NCBI GenBank assembly: GCA_008711295.1
Contig: VUYV01000099.1
Coordinates: 2,790,509-2,854,508, forward strand
Origin: Anarhynchus alexandrinus
Lineage: Eukaryota > Chordata > Aves > Charadriiformes > Charadriidae
DNA: 64,000 nucleotides
Direction: 5' to 3'
Shown in pieces: positions 1 through 11,200 of this stretch. The notes beneath the pieces were generated by a model. It made no database searches. It saw only the letters and a list, made by a program, of their open reading frames with translations, and was not told the DNA's origin. How positions within the stretch are numbered: the stretch's first letter is position 1; every line of letters begins with the position of its first letter. A program made the position numbers and the translations under genes.

Positions 1-1479
1 CCAGGGTGGTATGAACGAGGGTCACGGACTTTTCACACCAGAAAGACTTTCCCTGAAGCCCCAAGCTGGGAGCTGCAGCCAGATGTACAGCCTCTGACAC
101 AGATGCTCAGAGGTTGAGTTCATCTACACCAAAACCGGGATTCACACAGATTTTCTTGAACAATATAGCACTGTAAACACATGTATGCGTTGTGGCAATT
201 GCTACTTCCTCTTCCTCTCTTATCAAAGCACTTCAGGGATTTGTCAGGGGAGAAAAACCACAAAGCCTTCCTTTACACAACTTTGGAACTAAAGGCTTTG
301 AGGAAAGATATAACAGAATAATTAAAAAACCACATCTTTAGGGCAACTGGTGCTTAGGGAGGCTTAGCATATTCTGGTTTGATCTGGCTGCTGCTACTTA
401 AACTGTTGCTATCTTTTGCTCTATCAAGTTCCTTCCTCACTTGTTAGTTATATATTGTGTTAGTAAAGACTCCTCTTGGTTATAAACTCACTCTCATTTT
501 TTCTTCATTACCACCTGGAGGCAATACAAAAGGGTCAGTCAGGTTTTTATATTTATGCCTTTTCATAGGAAATTTGCAGGCCATCACCACAGAGATTTAA
601 CACAAAAATCCAGTAGAGGAGCCATGGAACTACAAACCAAGCCCTGATCAGTCTGCAGAATGAGGGGCAGGCCACTGGAGGAGCCAGTAAAACAAGCAGT
701 GAAAATGCCAGGGATGCTGGGCCTGGAAAAGCCAACAGAGAGCAAGAGAACTCTGAAGTGTCCAAGACAAGGTCCACCAACATCTGCATTAGGGAGAAAG
801 ACATGGCAGCACTGAAGGAAGAGGACACCAATTCTGAATCTCCACACCCTGGATCTCCAATCTTCTCCAGAAAAGCTCAGAGCTGAGTTGCAACTACCTT
901 CACAAACATAACGACAGCTTTACCTACCTCCTGCCCTGGAGCAGAAGCAGGTTACTATAGGCAGTTCAACACAAAGGTGCCACAATAAGGAGTCACGAAG
1001 AAAACTAAGAAAGCACGGCATCACTTACACTACATTACAGGCATGAACTATAGGATTTGTTCACATACCCTCCAGCTGCTGCTAGTTATTAACACAACTC
1101 TACTCACAATGGAGGGATTAGTTGGAGTGAATTGGCAAAGCTACCTTGGGATGATGAAAGGTGTATGCGTACCCGGAAGGATCGAGTTTGCCTCATTTCA
1201 GCACCATGTCGGTACATTGTGTCAGAAAAGGTGCATCAGGATGCCCTTTTGGCACTGGGATAATCAAACAAACAAGTTCACTTCCAGGGCTTGTGGGAGG
1301 CAAACGAAGGTAACATTTCAAGGGACAACTTTGTGGAGGAGGACAGAAATGGAGAAGCCTGGGTGGGGACAAGACCAAAGGCTTGGTGTAGATCCCCCGC
1401 CATACAACTCTAATCCCCTCTTTCCTTCCTATGCTCTCACGCACTGCTCTGACCTCACCTCTCCTGCCTCTCCCACCCT

Positions 1480-1800
1480 TCCCCCGGGAAAGCTGCAGTC
1501 AACGTGTGGTTACACGAACACTTGCCTCAATAGGCTCTGCAGCGCTCGCCCTCCCCACCCATCCCCAGCCCTCCGCCTCTCGTCCTGCCGTTGCAGTGCT
1601 GAGCCAACGCAACTCTTCAGTGGGAGGGGAGCTCTGTAAATGAGGTCACTGGAATGACCCAGGTTAAGAGGAAAAAAAAAAAAACCCCAACTTTTAAAAA
1701 CTGGACTAGTTTCAGTGACCCACTTAAAAGTCCCTCTTCAAATAGCAGCAGCACAAGCAGCGGGTAGGGAGCTGCAGTCCGAGAGCAGGTGGCAGCAGCC
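1480..1800. promoter_or_regulatory. CpG-rich, GC-rich intronic patch (possible regulatory element)
   Basis: Against an AT-rich background this patch is GC-rich. I count about nine CpG dinucleotides between 1480 and 1620 (for example in cccccggg, cagcgctcgcc and cctgccgttgc). A pair of inverted nuclear-receptor-like half-sites (AGGTCA and TGACCC, 6 bp apart) sits at 1643-1660. A regulatory role is inference; it could be a decayed repeat or chance. Confidence 0.25.
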
Positions 1801-1845
1801 GCAAAGATAGCTTCTTAAATCGGCTTTGCCAACAAAGAAAATGGT

Positions 1846-1895
1846 GCAACTCCATCCTAAAGAGAAGGTGGCAACTCCATCCTAAAGAGAAGATG
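1846..1895. repeat. 25-bp tandem duplication, two copies
   Basis: Two adjacent 25-bp units, each beginning gcaactccatcc, at 1846-1870 and 1871-1895 with a single mismatch near the end of the unit. The same 12-mer start recurs once at 2471-2482, which may be chance. Looks like a recent local slippage duplication. Confidence 0.85.
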
Positions 1896-4132
1896 AACCT
1901 GGAGCTTTTCCCCTACTGCTAGAATCAGCCTACTAGACTTCAGAGAGCCTACGAGTGGAAGGGTTCACAAGATTTCCTTGTGTGGCCCTTCGTACCTCAC
2001 AGACTTTAGCTGCGCCTCTTACCTAACTCTTTCACAATAAGGCATTTTTTCAGCCCTTAAGTCAGACCCTCTCCAGTTGCTCCAAGGAGGTCAGCGAAGG
2101 GGGACAGTCTGGACTTTCTCCTTGACCAGTGAGCAGTAAGAAAGCAAGACTAACCTCAAGGTCCTGTTGCCAGCACACTGGAGCTGCCAGAGAGGAACTG
2201 CTGGGCTCTGCTTTGAGCCTGAGACAAGATGAGAAAGTAGCTAACCTTCCCTCATCAGTCCGCTCCATTAGCTCTTCTGGAATCCAAAATGGCAGATACA
2301 CATTTCTGCCAGCACTGTAATTCGTTGATGATCAAAGCTGAAGAACATTTTGAGAAGCATATCCAAGTCATTGATCCCCTACTCACCAAGCAAGTTCCCA
2401 AGAGCAGCACTGAGGTAGCCTTAACACCTCCTTCAGTACCCAAGCTCGCTCTTGTAATAACCCCTCTGTTGCAACTCCATCCATCTACTGCTTTAGGCTC
2501 TTCCTTTGTGACTTGCTATCCCAAGCCTTTCTTCTCCCTTTCTCCCACACCAGCTTCAACTTTTACGTTTTTGCTCCAAGACCTGCTCACTTGGAAAGGC
2601 TATAGGGGGTATTTGACTGTGAGGCATATGTACTACACAACCAACATCCACTGCTCTGCATTTACCACAAAAGTTCCCAGGAAAACAGTATTTCCCCAAC
2701 ATATCTGTGTGTTTACAAGCATACACACCACCAAACCTTGTTACTGCAGTACTATAGAAATAAATTTCTGGCTTGTTCCTTAGGTCTCATTCATACTTGA
2801 GATCTCAGGGACTTTACATACATTTCATGAAGGTCTCAGTGTTAGGTCTTTCCTATCTCTGCACCCAACCCATTAGGAAGAATGCAAAACCAAAGTGAGC
2901 AGCTCACGCTAGAGCAGCTATGTTTCACAATCTCCTAAGAAATTACTTTAAAAAAAAAAAACCAAACCACATTCCACTCCTCAAAAAACAGGTGAGCAGC
3001 AAGAGTCACAATTACACTAACCTTCCCTGCAAGAATTTTCCACCTGCCCTCTATGTCATTAACACTAATTTCCCATGAGCAACTTTCTGAAAGAGTCTAT
3101 TTGTGGATTTTTCAACAGATTAAAATCTTAACTCTCCAACCAGAGCTGAGATAAACCCCAGATGGGTGTGAGACTAAGTTGTGCGCAAAATCTCTAAGAA
3201 GGTCATTTGTAAAATGATTTTGCCTCCTGGACATCATTTCTCAAATTAATCCAAACTCTGAAGGCTAACCCATTGCTGTGAGGCAAGGCAAACTTCAAAG
3301 CAACTTTAAATTAGCACACAGATTGCAAGAAAACCTAAGAATAAACTTTCACATAGAGAGTAACTCCCAACTCTAACTACAGCAGGCAAGACCTACAATC
3401 AATGTCAAAGATGTGGAGGAAAGCCTGGACAAGCTTATGAACTTCATAACTACCTCTAAACTAACTCTGGCACTAAACCAAAACTGCACGGCAAAGGGAA
3501 GGAATGACAGAAAAGGATGGGAAAGACTAAAGGACTATCATTGGGAAGCTGATTGTAAACATGTCAGAGAGTTTTAGAAGCAACCTCTACAATAGGACTG
3601 AAGAATCAAAGCAGCTTCTTCTAAAGGCATCAATTCAAACACCACAGGACCCGGGAGACTGCTATCGCAGCCTGGCACAGGCTTGGCCAACACAATCACG
3701 CATTCCTGCTTTAAGAGCGAGGTATCAGTGAAACATTGTTAAAACAAGTCAGTCCCTTCTTTCACTCTAAGAGTTCCTTGTGATCCTGTTGCTTTGTCAG
3801 AAAGGCTGAAAAAGAATAATGTATTTATTGAAAACTTGCTATTTACTTCTCTGAAAAAGGGGCAGGAGGGTGTATTGTGACACCATTATGAAACAAAAGA
3901 TTAGGAAATAGTCAAAAGGTAAATGCTTTTTTCTACTCATGTTTGACTTAAAGGTCTCCAGAGTTTGCAGATTTACTGGAAAGAGGACTCAGTTTCCAGC
4001 TCCTGATCTACATCCAAAGCACAGCAAAATTTATTGGCAATAATTTCTGGCAAAAATATCTCGCAAAATTTATTTAGGACATGTGGAAAATAATCTCTTC
4101 TACTCCTTCTGTTCTGAAGGGTCTCATCTTAC

Positions 4133-4196
4133 CTGTCAAGAGCTGGAGTTAGACGGTAATCTTTGGTTGCTGACAAGATGGCTTTGATCAGATTAT
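4133..4196 (-). CDS. ST3GAL3: ST3GAL3 internal exon, start of catalytic domain
   Basis: Third ST3GAL3 exon in the window. The minus-strand acceptor is ctttctccccag and the donor is gtaaga. Length is 64 bp: AT completing the Asp codon opened by the G of the previous exon, 20 codons, then AG of a split Ser codon. It reads NLIKAILSATKDY and then RLTPALD; from memory mammals have NLIKAILSVTKEY here, so two conservative changes are seen. The next expected exon encodes the Cys-Arg-Arg-Cys block and sialylmotif L, which binds CMP-sialic acid. It must lie below position 1, because I see no such coding block in 1-4132. The exon is short but both splice sites are strong and the phases agree with the neighbouring exon. 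Confidence 0.95.
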
Positions 4197-5030
4197 CTGG
4201 GGAGAAAGGAACAAGATTATTAGGAACAAGTTCTCACTTCTAATGGAAATGAAAAACAAAGTGATGTAAAGCATCTGAAGCAGTTACTTGGAGGAACTGA
4301 AATAAGGTTCACATTAAGAATAAACACTTCAATTTGCATATTCCTATTTTCTCTGGACTATGACCTTCACACACTGGCTGCAAAGATAAGTTACGTGCCA
4401 AAATCTGATGCAGTGTGCAAATGCCTTGCACAGAGACAGTGATAGAGAACAAACACAGTACAGCTTAAGGCAGTGGTTTTATACCTACTTCCTTGAGATT
4501 GCAGTTTCACAAACACTTTAGACATGAAAAAGCCAGTATCACTATCAATGCTTGCTTTCAGAGAAGCTTTTACACAGCTGAGCGGTGAACTGGATGCAGG
4601 AACAGAACCAGGTTAAAACTGATGCTTTTTATTCTCCTGGGTTACTTTTAGTTTAGGCTCAGTTCCCTCAATCTGGCTTTCTTCATGGCAGAATCTAATT
4701 AAACCATCATAGTTGCTTAAAGAAATGCCCATGGAACCACAACCTACACTGATACCCAGTGAACGCTGCAGCACCCAGATGGTATAAGTTATGCAAGCAT
4801 AGACACACACACAAATTAACTGTATTAAACTGTAGAAGCACAATGATTACACATAAATACTGCTATAGACTATGGAAATTTTTGAGTCTGCTTCCTTGAT
4901 TTTGTCCTTTGTCCCTCATTTTTCCACTCTCTCCCCCATAAAGGTCCAAACTCCTTTACCATGGCCCAGCCAGGGCCAAGCAGCAGCAATGCTTTGGGCT
5001 AGTCATGATTTACAAATGAACCAGTAACTT
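4197..5030. other. intronic sequence, nothing recognised
   Basis: AT-rich intron directly upstream (transcript sense) of the 4133-4196 exon. It has a short CA run near 4801 and a 76-codon minus-strand ATG frame at 4613-4843 without recognisable similarity. Confidence 0.6.
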
Positions 5031-5095
5031 CAGAATGGCTGTACTGGGTCTGACAAAAAGTCCACCTGTCTCCAAATCCTGACCCTAACTGGCCT
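5031..5095 (-). mobile_element. old CR1-lineage 3'-end remnant
   Basis: The + strand phrase gaatggctgtactgggtctg followed by aaagtccacctgtctcc resembles the antisense form of the 3' end of old archosaur/turtle CR1 copies (remembered as gaatggccatactgggtcag). Short and diverged; only the core phrase is convincing. It may extend toward 5290. Confidence 0.45.
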
Positions 5096-7254
5096 TAAGC
5101 ACATGCCTAAAAGAAGCATAAGAACAAAGCAAACAGACGTAATATTCCCCTGAAATTCTCTTCCACTGCTTAATTATTTTCAAATCAGGGGTTTTATGTG
5201 TCAGATATAGCCTCTATGTATGTGTCAACCCTCAATGATTTCTCTTTCACGAGCTCAGAATCCTCCGGGATCCATATGGACTTTCAATCACTTCCCTTAT
5301 TCTGAATATGGCTTCTCTGAGTTTCATTTACACTGGAAAAGATTGTGAACAATTAGTCCCCTCCCACTTTCCTTGGGAGATTGTAAATATCTAACATATC
5401 CTTCCCTTAAAGATATCAGTCAACTAGTTCAAAAGTTCTTAGGAAACAACCAGTCAAAAGGAATAGATAAGTCTCATATCTTTACAAAAGATTAAAAATG
5501 ACACGGGAACGTAAGGAAGACTAATACCAAGTAATTGTTTACAGGGAACTTAAATAGTTTTCCTGATAGACACTACTTACTGCAATCAGCACAGTTAGGG
5601 GCGTCCCTTTCAAATAAAGGGTTCTGTTCTTATTTACTACATCCCTCTGCAGAAACGACATGACAGGGGTGTGGGACGAACACACAAGCTCCAGGCAGCC
5701 CGTGTGCCAAACAGCTTTGAACCTGACAACAAGTTGGTGAGACACATGAGGCAGACAAACAAAGGTGATAAACAGGAAACTCTGATGGTTACTTTTAGAT
5801 TTGGGGAAGTTTTTGACATGGCATTACTGATGGGCCCTGCCAACCTTCACAAGCTGGGAATTGTCATTACTTTCAGAAGATCATATTTTGGAGTGGAGCA
5901 AGGAAGGAGGCAATTTGTAGGGTAAAAGCAACTTACTTTGCTAACAAAATAGTGGTTTTGTTTAATTTTCCTTCATCTGAAGAATTTCTTTTGAAACATT
6001 GGCAGCAGGCTCCCTCTCCAACAGGAATGCTATTTCCCTAAGTCTGCTGAAACAGCAGTAGGTTGTTGTGACCTCTAATGGAACCATGCCACAGTCCTCT
6101 CCTTGGCCTGTCTCATACGTTGACTTTTACTGGACAGTATACATTACTGAGGTTGTTTTCCCACACTCTCAAAAAAAAGAGATCAAAGGATTGCACGTCA
6201 AGTGCTGCAGCCTCCCATCTACCAAGCTTTTCTTATGCCAGGTTTGCTCTACCACCCACAAGTTAACACCCCACACCACTTGGAGATCATCCGTTATACT
6301 GTATTAAAAAACACGTTAAAGGAACACAGTTGACTAATGCACTCAAACAATTCTGTTTTTCTCATCTTGCCAGCTAATTAGTAATGCCTTCATAGCAAAT
6401 GCTCAGGAATGAAATACGACTACTTTAGGACTGGATATGGCAGCATTTGGGATGGGGATGCTCCCCATTCCCCTCATCCAGAGGGAAAATGCAAACAAAA
6501 CAAACAACAATATAGGACATTCAGTACAGATTATGAATGGCCAAATGGGACATTTCTCTTCAGCAGCCCCCGCAGTCCAACAACACATGGCATCTGAGAG
6601 GTTTGGAAGTTGCACAAATCACAGTGTTATCATTCAAAACTGCTGAATGAAGCTCAATAGAAGACAAAGTACTTCATGGCCAAGTGCTGACTCGCAGCAG
6701 GAACAAAGGTGGCACAGATGCCCTCAGTGCCAGTTTGTCTAGTCTAGCATCCTCATGGGAAACCATCAGCAAGAGCCACGGGCACTAACAGGAAAAGTTA
6801 ATGGCCTGGGCAGGGGAGAGGCACTAGATCTTTTTGACTGAGCTGGAACTCTACTAGAAGATGGACACTACAGTGCTGCTGAGGTGGGCACTTGCATTTG
6901 GCACCTTGCTCACTGGCACCAGGATGGAAGGACAAGATCTCCTTCAGAAGGAGCTTCTGTATCTTCTTGGGGCAAGGTTTGCCAGATCAGCAGATGCTGC
7001 TGTGGCTGATCTGCAACACTTCACACGACAATGAAAATACCTACAATAGAGAACCACTGGCAGCACCTTTAAACCCAACTGGGTCAAGGTGCAGGGTCAC
7101 TTGAAATCAACACTGCAAAGACTACTGTCACAGATAGCTACCTGCAGGACACAAAGCAGTGTTCATCTCCAGACTACGACTAAAGAGAGTCAGGGACCAG
7201 GAAAGCAGGTGCATTAGGTAAAGTTAACTGATGGAGCATGATTTCTCCAGGATG
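5096..7254. other. intronic sequence, nothing firmly recognised
   Basis: Mixed unique-looking intron. ATG frames of 60-84 codons only. The stretch near 6690-6790 (gtctagtctagcatcc) hints at another very old CR1-lineage fragment, but is too decayed to call. Confidence 0.5.
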
Positions 7255-7400
7255 AGAAATTGAAAGGGTGACGATTATACTCTGCCTTATATACCTATGC
7301 ACAGAGTGATAATAATGGGTGCAAGTGCATGTCACAGATGCTACAAAGAAAAATTCCTTCCTGTTGCACATAACAGGATTTGTGCACAGCCACTGGCTGA
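7255..7400. repeat. unidentified diverged repeat, copy A
   Basis: Shares an extended diverged similarity with 8120-8255. The best block is atgctacaaagaaaaattcc then ttcctgttgca...aacagg here, versus atgctacaaaggaaaaaatc then cttcctgttaca...aacagg in copy B. Both blocks are preceded by similar text (ctctgccttatatacc versus ctctgccttgtacacc). Same orientation, about 850 bp apart. I do not recognise the family. The divergence rules out a simple assembly duplication. Confidence 0.5.
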
Positions 7401-7945
7401 ACATTGACCTGTCAAGGACTGAAAGCAAGTTTTGCAAGGCCCAAGTCTTCATGACCCAAGCCACTGAGACTGTTCCAGTGTATGCACAACATAACTGGTA
7501 TCCCCATGACCTAGCAATAACTGACACATTCTATTTTCACGCAGTAGCACCTAGGCAGATTCAAAAAACTGCTCTACAGAACAGTGGCAAAAAGGCTACC
7601 AAACCAATTTTGGTGTCCCATACATCAATGCTAAACTTCTAAACAACTTCTACTAAACCATGACCTGATTTAGTAGCAAATCTGATCTGCAGCAGACCTG
7701 GTATGCTGCACCTCAGCCATCAAAGCCCTCCACTGGGGCAGGACAGCAGCGGGAAGAACTGGCACCCAGGGCAGCGAGTGTCTCTGGGGTAGGTATATCT
7801 TAAGGGAGAGGGACAGAGCTCATGATTGGGACCTACTTGCATTGAACACAGCAAAGAACAAAGAATAGAGCAATCCAAGATCAGTGTTTCAGGGGAGCAC
7901 ATTTTGTTCCTGATAACTGTTGGCTTTTCTCCATTCATCCATCCA

Positions 7946-7960
<15 letters not shown>

Positions 7961-7977
<17 letters not shown>

Positions 7978-8017
7978 ATAGTTACATGTTGCTTTTGGCC
8001 CTTTNTGGGGGGGGGGG
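7961..8017. other. assembly gap (single N at 8005) between a T17 and a G11 run
   Basis: A run of 17 T at 7961-7977 and 11 G at 8007-8017 flank one N at 8005. The N is most likely a placeholder for unresolved homopolymer sequence, so the true length is unknown. A 216-codon open frame crossing it (7920-8570) should not be taken as a gene. Confidence 0.8.
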
Positions 8018-8119
8018 CAGATGGTTTATCCAGGTTGTGAAGAAGCCGTGGCATAGATGCAGACACAATGCTAGCCCAGGCACAACTTCTCTCTTGCTTG
8101 GCAAGCGAGAAAAACAGAC

Positions 8120-8255
8120 AGAGCGGTGGGTGTGCTCTGCCTTGTACACCAGTGCACCAAGGAGGGGCCAGGAGGGGCCTGAGTATACATGTTCTGAATG
8201 CTACAAAGGAAAAAATCCTTCCTGTTACAAGCAACAGGTATGCGTGCACTCACCT
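8120..8255. repeat. unidentified diverged repeat, copy B
   Basis: Partner of 7255-7400 (see that entry). It contains a local short duplication (aggaggggccaggaggggcc) not seen in copy A. The extent is uncertain on both sides. Confidence 0.5.
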
Positions 8256-11200
8256 CTTGCTTCCAGGGCCCAGGCACACGGCCAGCTCAGGTGTAACAGA
8301 ATTCAATTGCTCAGACACATCCCCATTCAACCAGGTCTCTTATTCTTTGAGGGCTGTTTCCAGTCTGGAAGTTTCAGCTACTTTTGTTCAATGCAGAACC
8401 CCAGCAAATCAGCCCAGCAGACATGTCTCAGCACCATATGCCCAGAAACACGAAGCGTGGAGAGCACGGTGCAGAGACCTGCAGGGCTCCATGGAGACAT
8501 ACTGAGCAGGCAGGAACAGAAGAACGTTGGCAAAACCACACACTTCTTCCCTGCCACTCTCCTCCCCTAACCGGTATGGATAAAAGGCGAATTCATCCTT
8601 GAAAAGCATTTAATCCTTGGCCTCTTCCCAACTGCCAAACAGGCAGCCCAGCAGGTGCTAATTAGCTGCATGTTTTGTGAAATACAAACTTCCCACTGGA
8701 AACTACATTCAAACACCAAACTTGTCTCGTGCAGATCATCCAACCACCATTCAGTGGCCACAGGTTTGGTAATCACTTGAAGGCTGAGCAAACCCAACAG
8801 CAGTATTGCTTTCTGTGTACTCTTCCTCCTTTTCATCCTCACAAGATTCAAGGCAGATGTTATCAATACTAAATCCCTCCTCCAGTCTGGAGTCAACCAC
8901 TGATGTTTAAATGGCAATGGCAGTGCCATCATCCTTAAGGCTACAGATGTTACCTCTCCTGGGAGTGGAACGCATCTCAGCAGCAGCTCACCGGCAGCCC
9001 ATTAGTTGTGTTAGCTTTGGTAGTTCACGTCACAAAGAGCAAATTGTAACACAGTGGTTCTGTTTACTGAAACCATCCGTATGGTAGGCATAAGAACATC
9101 ATGTACATACATATCATATATAGGGAGGAACGCAGATGCTGTTTAACTCTAGTTGAAGTATTAGGCAAGTGAACTTAATTCCAGCAGTAAAAATATGTGG
9201 CTTTTATGCAGCTCCTTCAAGTCAAAGGCTATAAGTTGATACATATAAGCACGCATGTAAACATACATGCATATTCCTGAATTCACCCTCTCGGGTCCTC
9301 CACCTGTTCTCCTAATTTCTGAAAGCAGTAAATGTCTTTATACTCTGAGAGAATCAAACTTACTGAAGGTCACAAGGCAAGTAAGTGACATAACTAGGAA
9401 CAGAATAAGGCCTTTGACTCCTAAATAAGAAGCCCTCTGCAAAGGCTTTCATCTTCAGATAGCCCTCTGGCTTATACTTTCTTCACATGGGTCTGCCACC
9501 ATCCTTTAATGATAAATTAATGGAAATGAACACCAATATCCTCCATTTTCACCCTCACTCTCCCCTGTTATTATGTAATGAATGCACCACCAGGGCAAGC
9601 AATCTACTGCAGTTTTCTGCAGCCATAGTTTGTTTATTATATTTTTTTTCTTGTCACGGAGAATTTAGACTATTGGGGAGAGTGGGAGATTATTTAACCC
9701 ATTCATCCATCAACCACTACATACACACTATTACTATACAAACAAAGCAAGAAGCCTCTGCACATTTTCCTCCCATCTAGTGGAGGAGTTGACTGCATTT
9801 ATCTAAGAATACTGAGTTATCATGACATATTCTATCAGCTTTGCCTTGTAACATCAGAAGACTCAAAAGCATCTCAAGACTGCATGATTTCTCTGAACAC
9901 AAGTACATCTTGACTTCAGGTTGACCCTGAAATTTTCAGACATTTAGAAAAACTAAAAGTAAATAGTTAGAAGTTAGGCGGGCAGTGACCACACAGTGAG
10001 AACCAGCCTAACTCTCAATTCTAGCCTTTTTCCCCTGTTATTTACGTGGAGGAGTGGAGACCTTCACTATGAATGTCAACAACACTTAACATTGTTGTTT
10101 CTAATGCATAAACTTCTCGCTTGTATCATTAAAAAAAGATGGGAGACCTTTCCACTCCACAGGACTTACTGAAGGCATCTCACAGGGTCTACCTTCTACC
10201 TGCCTTGAAAGTAAGCAAATTGGGCTGTTCTTGCACTAAGTTGCCAAAAGAAGAGGCTGTAATTTTTCCAAGTTGTCCACACCAGCCACCTTCCTCAAAA
10301 ATCAGCAGGACTACATGCGCTTATTGTCAGCAGTAAGTATTTGAATACCATGCATTAGGGTCAGGGAACAATGTACTGCTGCCGTTCTTCGCGTTTGCCC
10401 TGCGAGCTGTGGTCAGTGCCCATCTCCACAGCTGGTGGCCCAGTTGCCACACTGCTAGCCAGCACTTCTGCAGGGTACTGGGCATCAGCTTCAGCTTTTG
10501 GGAATACACTGACTAGCCTGAGGTTGATAGAGATCCCCGAAGCATGCCAGTCTCCTCAGCATATGGGTCCGGGTCCCACGACAACAGAATGCCACGTGTG
10601 TGTCAGCTTCGTGGGGAGAGAAAGCTAAACACTATCAATGCTATGGATTAAACAAATCGCAATATTTACAAACAAGCTGTAAGCACAAACCCAGTGCACG
10701 CTTGCCTTTTTTTTTTTTTTTGTTACACTACCCAAAAGTTCAGCTCTGTATAAAGTTCCTTCTTCAGCATTTTTTTTCCTTAAGATCTCACTCCATACAG
10801 GAGCTGAGAAGTGGTCTTTTACAGAGGGATTTGCCACCCTGGTGCCCAGCACAAGGCCACGGACCCAAGTCCCACCACATACTCTGTCCTGCAGCTCCCT
10901 CCCAAAAACACCGTGTCCAGCTGCAGACAGGCATTATTTGTATTTTAGTGAAGCTGTGAATCCAGTGAGTACAACAGATATCAAAATGACTCTGAAATTT
11001 CCTGCCCCGCTTCTTTTTATTGAATTATTTATTATTTAACAGCTAACTTTATGAGGTCTAGGCAGGAGAAGAGAAGCTACAAAGACTTCCAGAACTTAGA
11101 AGCAAATTGCAAACGCATGAACTGGCTCTCAAGGACAGTTAACTACAAACTGGAGGAATCTGTCCGCAAATCAACTCTTTTGAGTAAAAACAAGCGAATG

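Larger units (their letters stand above)
1..4132 (-). other. ST3GAL3: ST3GAL3 intron, 5' part of the intron downstream of the 4.1 kb exon
   Basis: Phase-2 intron starting at the donor gtaaga; its acceptor lies outside the window. It holds the CpG-rich patch near 1480-1800 and a 25-bp tandem duplication. From 1900 to 4132 there is AT-rich unique-looking sequence with short poly-A tracts and no recognised repeat. ATG frames of up to 198 codons (1043-1639) show no protein-like features. Confidence 0.8.

Noticed and set aside
1043..1639. 198-codon + strand frame
   Set aside because: It ends in the CpG-rich patch where stops are rare; no domain or signal is recognisable and frames on other strands are similarly open.
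1643..1660. AGGTCA/TGACCC inverted half-sites as a hormone response element
   Set aside because: The spacer is 6 bp rather than the 3 bp of a classical oestrogen-type element; a single imperfect match in 64 kb is expected by chance.
2289..2783. 164-codon + strand frame starting with a Cys/His pattern (CQHC ... HFEKH)
   Set aside because: The spacing C-x2-C-x9-H-x3-H is not that of a standard C2H2 finger, the rest is low-information, it lies in an intron on the antisense strand, and no splice or promoter context supports it.
7920..8570. 216-codon + strand frame
   Set aside because: It crosses the N at 8005 and begins in poly-T; the frame is an artefact of the gap and low complexity.
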